Part shown: positions 1-7,254 of the stretch, piece by piece | Layout: each line of letters opens with the position of its first letter | How positions within the stretch are numbered: the first letter of the stretch is position 1 | Origin: an uncultured Pelolinea sp. | GTDB lineage: Bacteria > Chloroflexota > Anaerolineae > Anaerolineales > Anaerolineaceae | Length of the DNA: 7,301 bases | Assembly (NCBI GenBank): GCA_937902055.1 | Contig: CALGUJ010000037.1 | Coordinates: 1 to 7,301, forward strand | Direction: 5' to 3' | Notes under the pieces: model-generated | What the model was told of the DNA's origin: nothing | Databases searched by the model: none | What the model saw: only the letters and a program-made list of their open reading frames with translations | Translations under genes and position numbers: made by a program

Positions 1-701
1 CAAACCGCCTGCCCCGTTTTCATTAACCGCTTCCACCGGCTGAAACCGGAACGCTCGTAATCGATGCCATGCTGCCGGTCGATGATGCCCCCCAGCTCGC
101 CGCCATTGGACCACCATTCCGTCTGCAAAATGCCGGTGGTCTTGCCATCCGCATCGTCAAAATTTCTAATAATGGATACGTGATCCGATTGGGTGGCTCT
201 TCCCAATGATTCCAATACCTCGCTCAGGTAGGTGTCCCAATTGGGCTGCGTAAGGAAGATCTCGGCAACGTTGTTAACCGCCTTCAGGATTTCATCCCGC
301 AAGTGGATCTCATTCTCGATTGCCTTGCGATCGATGGAAGACAAGATGCTGTAGGTTAGCATCTGGGCATCCAGATGGGATTTGCTGATGATCTGCTGGG
401 CGCCCGATTTGTATGCCTTTTCAAAATTGCCGTTTTGATGATGCGATAAAACCAGGATGGGCAGAGAAGTGTTGAATGCGCAAATTTTCTCCGCCGCGGA
501 GGAACAATCTTCGCTCTCATCCAGATCGAGTATGATCGAGCTGTATTCTCCGGAATTAATCTCCTTTACTGCTTTCTCGATCGGGTACACCTGATCGATT
601 TCAAATTCATGGTTGATTTGGTTTTGGAGCAGTTTGGATAAATAGAGATCATAGCCTTTTTCTTTTGAAATTAATAAAATTCGCCTGATTGACCCTTTCA
701 T
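1..701 (-). CDS. Receiver-like/GAF signalling protein, 5' part (runs off left edge)
   Basis: This leftward gene begins at ATG (699-701 on the plus strand, read in reverse) and stays open for 233 codons to the window edge, so its C-terminus is missing. Residues about 5-122 resemble a receiver domain: a hydrophobic first strand (RRILLI), a candidate phospho-acceptor D59 in IILDLDESE, S86 in the Thr/Ser position (ILVLSHH) and K107 in IISKS. The usual acidic pair after the first strand is replaced by S12-K13, with only E14 nearby, so Mg2+ binding and phosphorylation are doubtful. Residues about 136-233 match the start of a GAF domain of the kind found in hybrid kinases and diguanylate cyclases (LGRATQSDHVSII, then TEWW). 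The start is supported by AAGGA (plus-strand 712-716) ten bases upstream. The output domain (kinase, GGDEF or other) cannot be seen. The gene diverges from the kinase operon and probably shares its sensory network, which is inference. Confidence 0.85.
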   Translation of the reverse strand, partial: MKGSIRRILLISKEKGYDLYLSKLLQNQINHEFEIDQVYPIEKAVKEINSGEYSSIILDLDESEDCSSAAEKICAFNTSLPILVLSHHQNGNFEKAYKSGAQQIISKSHLDAQMLTYSILSSIDRKAIENEIHLRDEILKAVNNVAEIFLTQPNWDTYLSEVLESLGRATQSDHVSIIRNFDDADGKTTGILQTEWWSNGGELGGIIDRQHGIDYERSGFSRWKRLMKTGQAV

Positions 702-722
702 TTAACTTACATCCTTCAAATC

Positions 723-740
723 CCCAATCAATTGTTTGGG
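723..740 (-). promoter_or_regulatory. Imperfect 18-bp palindrome in leader of the leftward gene
   Basis: The sequence is CCCAA, T, CAATTG, T, TTGGG, so eight of nine base pairs are symmetric around the centre between 731 and 732. It ends seven bases before the AAGGA ribosome binding site of the leftward gene. In RNA it could form a weak hairpin next to that site, or in DNA it could be a half-conserved operator. The function is unknown and the match may be chance. Confidence 0.25.
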
Positions 741-837
741 ACAAATCAGCGTAAATCGATATACCCTATAGGAAAAAGCCACGCACCCTCCGCCGCATCC
801 TACCAACGTACCTAACCTACGCTTGCCCTCCCTCTGC

Positions 838-864
838 TTCTTTGTATAAAGATTATACAAAGAA
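838..864. promoter_or_regulatory. Perfect 27-bp inverted repeat, likely operator
   Basis: The left arm TTCTTTGTATAA (838-849) and right arm TTATACAAAGAA (853-864) are exact reverse complements around a 3-bp centre AGA. Symmetry stops at both ends (837 C, 865 A). The repeat covers the -10 hexamer of the leftward promoter, and the predicted transcription start lies inside it. The full repeat would therefore not be in that transcript, which favours a DNA operator for a dimeric regulator over an RNA hairpin. The regulator is not identifiable from the site, and no DNA-binding protein is encoded in the window. Confidence 0.6.
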
Positions 865-879
865 ATAATGAATTTTCAA
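852..879 (-). promoter_or_regulatory. Leftward sigma70-type promoter for the REC-GAF gene
   Basis: Read on the minus strand, TTGAAA (plus 874-879) is followed by a 16-bp spacer and a perfect TATAAT (plus 852-857). The start would fall near 845, giving an untranslated leader of about 144 bases before the ATG at 701. The -10 box lies within the 27-bp palindrome, so occupancy of that site should block or modulate transcription. This is the best promoter match in the intergenic region. Confidence 0.6.
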
Positions 880-976
880 TAGGTGGACAATTTCCCTTTG
901 ATTTGACAATTAAAAACCATCAAGCATCAGGGTCATTCTGCGGTGTTTCCGTGATCGACTTTGGGGGTTTAATACA

Positions 977-1002
977 TTGTCCCCTGGATCAAGGTTGGAC
1001 AA
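977..1002 (+). promoter_or_regulatory. Inverted GGACAA pair / possible stem-loop upstream of the kinase
   Basis: TTGTCC (977-982) pairs with GGACAA (997-1002). Inside, CCT (983-985) can pair with AGG (992-994), leaving TT (995-996) as a bulge and a 6-base loop. The same GGACAA core occurs at 885-890 and 739-744. It could be a regulator site repeated across the intergenic region or a leader hairpin of the kinase transcript. There is no T-run after it, so it does not look like a terminator. Confidence 0.3.
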
Positions 1003-1031
1003 GAGCATCCTTTATTTTTACGATTTTCGAT

Positions 1032-1047
1032 TATAAAATGATTTATA
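1032..1047. repeat. Short AT-rich inverted repeat before the kinase gene
   Basis: TATAAA (1032-1037) and TTTATA (1042-1047) are reverse complements around ATGA. The repeat lies 19 bases upstream of the purine-rich ribosome binding site (1066-1074). It could contribute a -10-like element or a small operator, but no matching -35 box is visible, and such AT-rich repeats often arise by chance. Confidence 0.2.
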
Positions 1048-1083
1048 TGGCAATAGTTTTCATACAGGAGAGGATAACCTGCA

Positions 1084-4000
1084 ATGGTCGATAAAACCGG
1101 CAAATCAATTATCGGAAGAATTGATCCTGTCATAATACTACTGGTCCTCATGTTTTTCTTGATTAATTACTTCGGTGGTCGCAACCACGCCCTTTTCCAT
1201 TTTTTGGCCGAACTGGTAACAGTCATCATCAGTTGCAGTCTCTTTCTATTTGTCTGGATCATGCGCGAAAAAACGGAAAACGGCTATTTTTCCATCATCG
1301 GCATCGGCTTGTTGTTTGTTGCGATCCTTGATCTTTTCCACATTCTATCTTTCGAGGGAATGACCATCCTTCCAGGCATTTCTTTGGATCAATCTTCTTA
1401 CTTTTGGCTGGCTGCCCGCCTGCTGCAAGGGTTGACCTTCCTGATTGCGCCCCTCTGCGCCGGAAGGACCGCCAAATATCAATTAGCGCTATTATCGTAC
1501 GGGGTCATTTCAACGCTGGCAATCTTCGTTATTTTGCGCTTGAACTTGGTGCCATTGATAAATTTCGATGGCAATTTCTCGCCGGTCAGGCTAATTTTGG
1601 AATTGGTCATCAGCTTTTTATTCCTTCTGGCCCTGATACACATCATCGCGCGCAGAGCCCGTTTCGATGCCCGCGTTTTTCGCGTTTTTCTGGGCGCGGC
1701 GGTGTTGGCCCTGGCCAGCGAATTGACCATCGGCTGGAACACTTCCCAGGCGCAACTGACCAGCATTCTCGGTCTGGATTTAAAAATTCTGTCATACGCA
1801 CTGATCTTCCAAATAGTACTCGTGAGCGGTATCTCAGAACCCCAGGAAATCCTCTACAACAAGCTGCAATCCGGTTGGCAGCTCCTTCAGGATCTTTTCC
1901 AGAACACCGGCGAGGGTATCTGCATTCTCGATCGCCGCAACCGCATTGTTCAAAACAATCCGGCCGCGGAAAATATTCTTCGGGCAAAGAAAAACACCTT
2001 GTTGGAAAACAATTTTTATCGTTTTTTCCCCATCGACCAAAACGTGGATTTTCAACACGCTTTTGCCCTGATGCAGCAACAAAAACCTTTTTCGTTTGCC
2101 ATATTGACCCGGCGGATGGATCATACAAAATGCATGCTTGAGGTGGATGCCGCCCCGCGTTTTCAGAATGGAACTTTCACCGGCTACTTCATCGTCTTCC
2201 GCGATACAACCGATCAATACGCCAAAACAAAACGCCTGGATGAAGCCCGCCGGTTGTATCAAACCATCTTCATGGACGCGCCCATCCGCATTTGGGATCT
2301 GGACTATTCCAAAGTGAAGAAAGCGATTGATGAAATAAGAAATAGTGGCATATCGGATTTCCAGCAATACTTCAACCAGAATCCGGAAGTGATTGAAAAG
2401 CTGGCCGGATTGGTCAAGGTTAATGCCTATAACAATCTGGTAGCAGGTATGTATACCAGGTCGGATGAGGATGAGAAGGGGCGACGAATCCGCAATCTCA
2501 ATCAGATCTTTTGGGAGGGATCGTATGCTTACTATGTGCGTGAGTTGATGACAATTGCCGAAGGAATGAAGAGTAACACCTATGAAATAACCACCCGCTC
2601 GGCGGATGGGAAAATCCGATACTCAATTATCAATTGGGCTGTCCTCCCCGGCCATGAAAATGATAATTCCCGCGTGATTATCTCAGCGGATGACATCACG
2701 GAAAGAAAACAGGCCGAGCAGGAATTGCAGGCCAGCGAAATCAAGTTCCGACTACTGGCGGAAAACGCCGGCGTTGGCATCGGTTATTTCGATTTGGATG
2801 GTCGTGTGATTTTCCTTAATAACAAAGCTCTGAGTTTTATTAATTTGAATTCGCTTGATTACTTTGGAAAGAAAATTCACAGCATCGTTGGCAGAAAAGA
2901 AGGCGTCAGGGTTTTATCCCGGATTGCGGATTCAGCACATAGCGGGAAAACGCTGGATTTCGAGGACTCTTTCCATATGCCTGACGGAGATAGATGGTTC
3001 CATACCAATTATTCTCCGATCTTGGATCATCTGGGCGCCTGCATCGGCGTCCAGGTGATCACCACCGACATCACGCGTCAAAAGGAACTTGAAAATGAAT
3101 TGCTCTCGCTTTCCAGGTTCCCGGAAGAAAATCCCTATCCTGTCATGCGGTTTTCCAACACGGGGGAATTGTTGTATAGCAATCAGGGCGGTCAGCCCTT
3201 CCTCGAGATGTGGCGGTTCTTTGAAACCAAACGCCTTCCGGCGGACATCCAGTCGGTTATTGGCGCCATTCTGAATAAAAGCCGATCGGATGTTATCTAT
3301 CTCAATTTCAACGAACGGGTTTACAGTATGTTCATCGTTCCAATCTCCGAACAAGGCTACGTTAACATCTATGGCCGCGACATCACCGACCTGAAAAAAG
3401 CCGAAGCTGAGTTGACGAAATACTCCAAAGAATTGGAAAATATGGTCGCTGAAAAAACCGGTGAGCTGCTGCAGGCCCGCGAACGCCTGGCGAGGCAGGA
3501 AAAACTCGCGCTGATGGGGCAACTGGCCAGCGGTGTCGGCCATGAATTGCGCAATCCGCTGGCTGTCATCAACAACGCGTTGTATATGCTCCGCCTGGCG
3601 AAAACCCAACAATCCCCGGCTTTTGAAAATTACTTGAACATCATCGACCAGGAAGTGGCCGCATCCAACAAGATCATCACGGATCTGTTGACCTTCGCGC
3701 GTATCAAACCTGCCAATATGGAGCCGGTGCAAATTGCGAAACTCGTCGATGGAATACTGCAAAAATTTGTTCCGCCTGAAAACGTATTAATCCGCAACGA
3801 ATTGAATAAAAACACGCCTGAAGTGATTGTGGACGGGAAACAGGTTGAACAGGTGATCACCAACCTGATCACCAATGCCTATCAAGCCATGCCGCAGGGA
3901 GGAAATTTGACGATCGATGCGAAGATCGCGAGGGACTCTCTGAAAATTGAATTTGCCGATACGGGCGTCGGCATTCCGGCTGAAAACCTAGAAAAGATTT

Positions 4001-4170
4001 TTGAACCGCTTTTCACCACCAAAGCCAAGGGCATCGGTTTGGGCTTGACCATTTCAAAAATGCTGGCGGAAGTCAACGGCGGCAAAATTACCGTGAAAAG
4101 CAAGCCTGGATTGGGATCGATCTTCACTTTAGTTCTACCGGTTTTTCGACAGGATAACGGATTATCCTGA
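1084..4170 (+). CDS. MASE3-PAS(x4) membrane sensor histidine kinase
   Basis: Membrane sensor kinase of 1028 residues that would autophosphorylate on histidine and pass phosphate to a receiver. Residues about 14-252 form seven or eight hydrophobic helices and match the MASE3 sensor style: H39/E43 in FHFLAE, D83/H86 in DLFH, W108/R112 in FWLAAR. PAS-type domains follow at about 264-378, 396-545 (atypical, with a long helical insert after PIRIWDLD), 551-667 and 677-774; all four end in a DITERK-like motif (DTTDQ in the first). A coiled coil (about 771-812) leads to HisKA with H820 in HELRNP, where E821 and N824 also give the ExxN phosphatase motif. HATPase_c has N927/N931 (N box), DTGVG at 959-963, F973 in IFEPLF and GIGLGL at 983-988, so it looks active. 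The start is supported by AGGAGAGGA (1066-1074) nine bases upstream. The ligand is unknown. Its partners are probably the two receiver proteins that follow. Confidence 0.93.
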   Translation: MVDKTGKSIIGRIDPVIILLVLMFFLINYFGGRNHALFHFLAELVTVIISCSLFLFVWIMREKTENGYFSIIGIGLLFVAILDLFHILSFEGMTILPGISLDQSSYFWLAARLLQGLTFLIAPLCAGRTAKYQLALLSYGVISTLAIFVILRLNLVPLINFDGNFSPVRLILELVISFLFLLALIHIIARRARFDARVFRVFLGAAVLALASELTIGWNTSQAQLTSILGLDLKILSYALIFQIVLVSGISEPQEILYNKLQSGWQLLQDLFQNTGEGICILDRRNRIVQNNPAAENILRAKKNTLLENNFYRFFPIDQNVDFQHAFALMQQQKPFSFAILTRRMDHTKCMLEVDAAPRFQNGTFTGYFIVFRDTTDQYAKTKRLDEARRLYQTIFMDAPIRIWDLDYSKVKKAIDEIRNSGISDFQQYFNQNPEVIEKLAGLVKVNAYNNLVAGMYTRSDEDEKGRRIRNLNQIFWEGSYAYYVRELMTIAEGMKSNTYEITTRSADGKIRYSIINWAVLPGHENDNSRVIISADDITERKQAEQELQASEIKFRLLAENAGVGIGYFDLDGRVIFLNNKALSFINLNSLDYFGKKIHSIVGRKEGVRVLSRIADSAHSGKTLDFEDSFHMPDGDRWFHTNYSPILDHLGACIGVQVITTDITRQKELENELLSLSRFPEENPYPVMRFSNTGELLYSNQGGQPFLEMWRFFETKRLPADIQSVIGAILNKSRSDVIYLNFNERVYSMFIVPISEQGYVNIYGRDITDLKKAEAELTKYSKELENMVAEKTGELLQARERLARQEKLALMGQLASGVGHELRNPLAVINNALYMLRLAKTQQSPAFENYLNIIDQEVAASNKIITDLLTFARIKPANMEPVQIAKLVDGILQKFVPPENVLIRNELNKNTPEVIVDGKQVEQVITNLITNAYQAMPQGGNLTIDAKIARDSLKIEFADTGVGIPAENLEKIFEPLFTTKAKGIGLGLTISKMLAEVNGGKITVKSKPGLGSIFTLVLPVFRQDNGLS
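4150..4169 (+). repeat. Stem-loop overlapping the kinase stop codon
   Basis: CAGGATAA (4150-4157) and TTATCCTG (4162-4169) are exact 8-bp arms around the 4-base loop CGGA. The right arm contains the first two bases of the TGA stop (4168-4170). No T-run follows, so it is not a standard intrinsic terminator. In mRNA it could tune the kinase-to-regulator ratio, protect a processed end or act as a weak attenuator; this is inference. Confidence 0.4.
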
Positions 4171-4217
4171 CCGCACAGGTGGTTATGATATAGAATTAAT
4201 AATGAAACAGGACTGCC

Positions 4218-4976
4218 ATGAAAAATAAACCGTTGAATATTTTGGTCGTCGATGATGATCATAATTTCGCTCACACGCTGTGCGCCATCCTGCAGTCGGA
4301 GGGATATGAGTGCAGCGAGGTTCATTCCGTTCCCGAGGCACGGCAAGCGCTTAAAAGAAAACAAATTGATTTTATTATTTCCGACGTAAAGATGCAGGAA
4401 CAGAGCGGACCAGACCTGTATTACCAGATCAAGGAAAAATTCCCGGCCATCCCCTTTGTTCTCATGACTGCTTATACCTCAAGCGAGATCATCGAAAAAG
4501 CCCTGGCTGCCGGCGTGCTGGCAGCTTTCCAAAAGCCGATCGATATAAAAGGCCTCCTCCAATTCTTTGCTGACCTGAATCGAAACCTTCAGGCAGCCGT
4601 TATCAGTGAGGACCTCCAAATTTGCGCGCAAATCCAGGCTATTCTGGAAAATAGAAAATTCGCTTACTTCCAGTTTCATTCGATAAATGATTTCCTGCAT
4701 TCCAACCGGCTCGATATTCCGCTGGTGTTTATCGATGCCCAGGATTATTCCGATCATTTCTCGAATGATATTGAATCTCTGTTTGAGCGCTTGCCCGAGA
4801 ATACCATTGTGATCATCTGCGACTTCAAAAGGTCAGCCGGCTTGCATGCCGAATATGCTGATATACTGAACCTGATTATCCTCCCGCGCAATCACGAGAT
4901 CGCCCATGCCGTAGAATCCATCGTCCAGGAACAATTTCTGACTCAAGCCCGCAAATCCATCGCGCCGGGAGAATAA
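4218..4976 (+). CDS. Response regulator with tandem receivers, the second degenerate
   Basis: This 252-residue protein has a canonical receiver at about 6-122: D12/D13 acidic residues in VVDDD, phospho-acceptor D56 in IISDVKM, T84 in VLMTAYT and K106 in FQKPID. Residues about 125-238 look like a second receiver fold that has lost function: AAVISEDLQI at the first strand, D173 in LVFIDAQD at the acceptor position, C201-D202 where Thr/Ser is expected, and P223-R224 replacing the Lys-Pro. No DNA-binding, enzymatic or other output domain is present, so it probably acts by protein contact, as a phosphate sink, or as an adaptor between the kinase and the next gene product. It starts 47 bp after the kinase with AGGA (4209-4212) five bases before ATG, and ends 7 bp before the next gene, so an operon is likely. 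The kinase upstream is the obvious phosphodonor. Confidence 0.9.
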   Translation: MKNKPLNILVVDDDHNFAHTLCAILQSEGYECSEVHSVPEARQALKRKQIDFIISDVKMQEQSGPDLYYQIKEKFPAIPFVLMTAYTSSEIIEKALAAGVLAAFQKPIDIKGLLQFFADLNRNLQAAVISEDLQICAQIQAILENRKFAYFQFHSINDFLHSNRLDIPLVFIDAQDYSDHFSNDIESLFERLPENTIVIICDFKRSAGLHAEYADILNLIILPRNHEIAHAVESIVQEQFLTQARKSIAPGE

Positions 4977-4983
4977 AAAAAAT

Positions 4984-7254
4984 ATGACCCTTTCACAACC
5001 CATTCTGATCGTTGATGACGATGTCAATTTGCGCAAGACGCTCACGGATATCTTGCATCTCAAGGGATATGAAGCCCTGGGGGCTAACAACGGCCGCGAT
5101 GCCATCAATACAGTGGAATCCAGGTCGATCCCGGTTGCGTTGATCGATTTGCGCCTTGTGGATATGCCCGGCCTGGAAGTTCTCAAGAAGGTCAAAGATA
5201 TTTCGCCGAATACCGAGTGCATCATCCTGACCGGCTTTGCTTCCACCGAATCCGCCATTCAGGCGATCAATCTGGGCGCTTACAGTTACCTTCAAAAACC
5301 CTATGACGTTGACCAATTGATCGTCACCATCCAGCGCGCTTTGGAGATCAAGGAAACCGCCCAGTCGCTGTCCGAATCCGAACAGCGTTACCGGCAAATC
5401 GACGATGGCGCAATCGACGGGATCATCGCCCTTGATCTATCTGGAAAAATCATGGATTTCAATTCATCGCTCTTGAATATGCTGCTCTATAGTGCAGATG
5501 AGTTGAAGCGTTTGACTATCTGGGATATCACGCCGCTAAAATGGCACGAAGAAACAAAAAGAATTCACGCGCAGGTGCTTGCGCGTGGCTATTCGGATTT
5601 GCTAGAAAAGGAATACATCCGCAAGGATGGCGCGCCAGTCCCGGTTGAGATCAGCGGATTCGTCACTCGTGATGCCCAAGATAAACCGGTTGGCATGTGG
5701 GCATTCGTGCGCGATATTTCCGGTAGGAAAAAATCCGAAGAAGCCTTGCGCCGCCAATTGCTGGAGGTGACCGCCCTGCATGGCATCGCCTCCGCCGGAA
5801 CCAACGCGTCCAGCATCAATGAATTGATCAGCCGTTCGACTGAAATCCTGCAGCAAACGCTCTATTCGGATAACTTCGGTATCATGCTTTACGATGAAGC
5901 GAAAAACACCCTGCGGCCGCATGCTTCCTACATCGGGTTGGGAGCGGAATGGCTGGCCAGGGAAGAATCGATCAAGTTGGGTATTACCGGCCGGACTGTC
6001 CGCTCAAAAAAACCGCAGTTGATCCCCGACGTACGCAAAGAAAAAGATTACCTGGAATCCAATCCTAAAACAGCATCCGAGTTATCCGTACCCATTTTTG
6101 TTAATGGCAAAGTCTTCGGTGTGATCAACTCGGAAAGCTCCAAACCGGGTTTTTTCACCGAAGCGGACCAAAAATTATTAACCACCCTGGCTAATCAATT
6201 GGCCCTGGCGATTGAAAAGATCCAGTTGTTCGAAAATGAACAGCGCCATATCAAGGAAATCACGACTTTGTACGAAACTGCTCTGACTACCAGCAGTGTA
6301 CTGGATACCAATACGCTTTACCAAAAGCTGTATCATGAAGTGAAAGAATTGCTTCCCCTGGATGTCTTCTCGATCGCCCGTTTTGATCCCGTATCTGAAA
6401 CCGTTGAGATCGCGTACGCGATGGAAAATGATCACCCCCTGCCGGATTGGGCAGGCAGAAAGTTGGAATTGGATTCCGACCACCTTTACAGCCGGATCAT
6501 CCGCGAGCAGAAAGCGGTGTTGATCAAGGATTCCAAAGCTGTAAAAACCACCCTCCCTGGTCCTGCTCATGAGGATCAAAAGAGTCAATCCTGGCTAAGT
6601 GTTCCCCTGATCACGCGCGGATATGTCATTGGCCTGATTTCAGTGGAGTCGTTTGCCGCCGGTGAGATCACTGAAAACCACCAGCGCATACTGGAATCCA
6701 TCGCCGCCCAGGCGGCCATCGCGCTCGACAATGCCCGTTTGCTGGAGCAAACCCACAGCCAGATCGAACGCCTGGCGGCCCTGCACGATATCGACCTGGT
6801 GATCAATTCCAGCCTCGATTTACGCGTAACCCTGAACATCCTGTTGGATCAGGTGGTCGAGAAACTGGAGGTGGATGCTGCGGCGGTTTTACTGCTCAAT
6901 CCCCGTTCACAGATGCTCGAATACACCGCCAGCCGCGGTTTCCGCACCCGCACCATCGAGCATTATCACCTGCGCATGGGTGAAGGTATCTCCGGGCAGG
7001 CGGCCATGGAACGCCATCTGGTGCAGGCATTGAACCTCGGAGAGCTGGATGGTGATTTGGCTTACACCAGCCTGATGCAGGAAGAGGGTTTCTCCAGTTA
7101 TTACAGCGTCCCTCTGGTGGCGAAGGGCCAGATCAAAGGCGTATTGGATATCTTCAACCGTTCCCTGTTGAGCCCCGATCAGGATTGGTTCAATTTCTTG
7201 GAGACGCTGGCCGGGCAGGCAGCTATCGCCATTGATAATACCAGCTTGCTGTAA
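4984..7254 (+). CDS. REC-PAS-GAF-GAF-GAF response regulator, probably cut short before an HD-GYP output
   Basis: The 756-residue product has a canonical receiver at about 5-120 (D11/D12, phospho-acceptor D55 in ALIDLRL, T83 in ILTGFAS, K105-P106), a PAS domain at about 130-253 ending in VRDISGRKK, and three GAF domains at about 265-417, 426-587 and 597-756. Each GAF carries the SVP motif and an AIA/AIE helix near its end. It starts seven bases after the previous stop, across a run of eight A, with GGGAG (4967-4971) twelve bases upstream. The TAA at 7252-7254 falls in the terminal helix of GAF3, where GAF1 and GAF2 have Glu (E417, E588), and the frame then continues as DLHRTNVELSLAYDT. In related proteins that stretch leads into an HD-GYP c-di-GMP phosphodiesterase. 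So this is either a truncated sensory protein, a gene broken by one nonsense change, or a sequencing error. As it stands it has no output domain. No cysteine or histidine pattern of a bilin-binding GAF is evident. Confidence 0.88.
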   Translation: MTLSQPILIVDDDVNLRKTLTDILHLKGYEALGANNGRDAINTVESRSIPVALIDLRLVDMPGLEVLKKVKDISPNTECIILTGFASTESAIQAINLGAYSYLQKPYDVDQLIVTIQRALEIKETAQSLSESEQRYRQIDDGAIDGIIALDLSGKIMDFNSSLLNMLLYSADELKRLTIWDITPLKWHEETKRIHAQVLARGYSDLLEKEYIRKDGAPVPVEISGFVTRDAQDKPVGMWAFVRDISGRKKSEEALRRQLLEVTALHGIASAGTNASSINELISRSTEILQQTLYSDNFGIMLYDEAKNTLRPHASYIGLGAEWLAREESIKLGITGRTVRSKKPQLIPDVRKEKDYLESNPKTASELSVPIFVNGKVFGVINSESSKPGFFTEADQKLLTTLANQLALAIEKIQLFENEQRHIKEITTLYETALTTSSVLDTNTLYQKLYHEVKELLPLDVFSIARFDPVSETVEIAYAMENDHPLPDWAGRKLELDSDHLYSRIIREQKAVLIKDSKAVKTTLPGPAHEDQKSQSWLSVPLITRGYVIGLISVESFAAGEITENHQRILESIAAQAAIALDNARLLEQTHSQIERLAALHDIDLVINSSLDLRVTLNILLDQVVEKLEVDAAAVLLLNPRSQMLEYTASRGFRTRTIEHYHLRMGEGISGQAAMERHLVQALNLGELDGDLAYTSLMQEEGFSSYYSVPLVAKGQIKGVLDIFNRSLLSPDQDWFNFLETLAGQAAIAIDNTSLL

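Larger units (their letters stand above)
702..1083. other. Divergent intergenic region, 382 bp
   Basis: This gap separates the leftward REC-GAF gene from the rightward kinase operon. It contains a leftward promoter overlapped by a 27-bp palindrome (838-879), GGACAA motifs at 739-744, 885-890 and 997-1002 plus one on the minus strand (977-982), a possible stem-loop at 977-1002, and an AT-rich inverted repeat at 1032-1047 just before the kinase ribosome binding site. No protein-coding frame here has a credible start and coding character. I could not find a convincing rightward sigma70 promoter for the kinase operon. Confidence 0.8.

Noticed and set aside
765..772. Palindrome CCTATAGG.
   Set aside because: At eight bases it is short enough to occur by chance and has no partner or repeat.
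766..798. A 10-codon minus-strand frame with four Arg codons (MRRRVRGFFL) in the leader of the leftward gene, a possible leader peptide.
   Set aside because: It has no properly spaced ribosome binding site and no attenuator-like terminator follows; probably chance.
903..908. Exact TTGACA, a possible -35 box for the rightward operon.
   Set aside because: No acceptable -10 hexamer lies 15-19 bp downstream (the sequence there is near ATCAGG), so it is not called as a promoter.
903..1094. A 63-codon plus-strand frame starting with TTG upstream of the kinase.
   Set aside because: It has no ribosome binding site, no recognisable protein character and overlaps the kinase start; it also covers the intergenic motifs.
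1404..2141. A long second reading frame inside the kinase gene, in a different plus-strand frame.
   Set aside because: The kinase frame is continuous and domain-rich across it; the alternative product has low-complexity, Arg/Pro/His-rich composition typical of a shadow frame.
2932..3762. A 276-codon minus-strand frame opposite the PAS and HisKA part of the kinase.
   Set aside because: It lies wholly opposite clear PAS and HisKA coding, has no recognisable domain and no supported start.
4162..4189. Possible internal promoter before the small regulator (TTATCC, 16 bp, TATGAT).
   Set aside because: The -35 matches only three of six positions and the genes are close enough to share a transcript.
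4975..4982. Run of eight A between the small and large regulator genes, considered as a slippage or fusion site.
   Set aside because: It lies across the stop codon and spacer, and no frame change there would join the two frames in a way the sequence supports.
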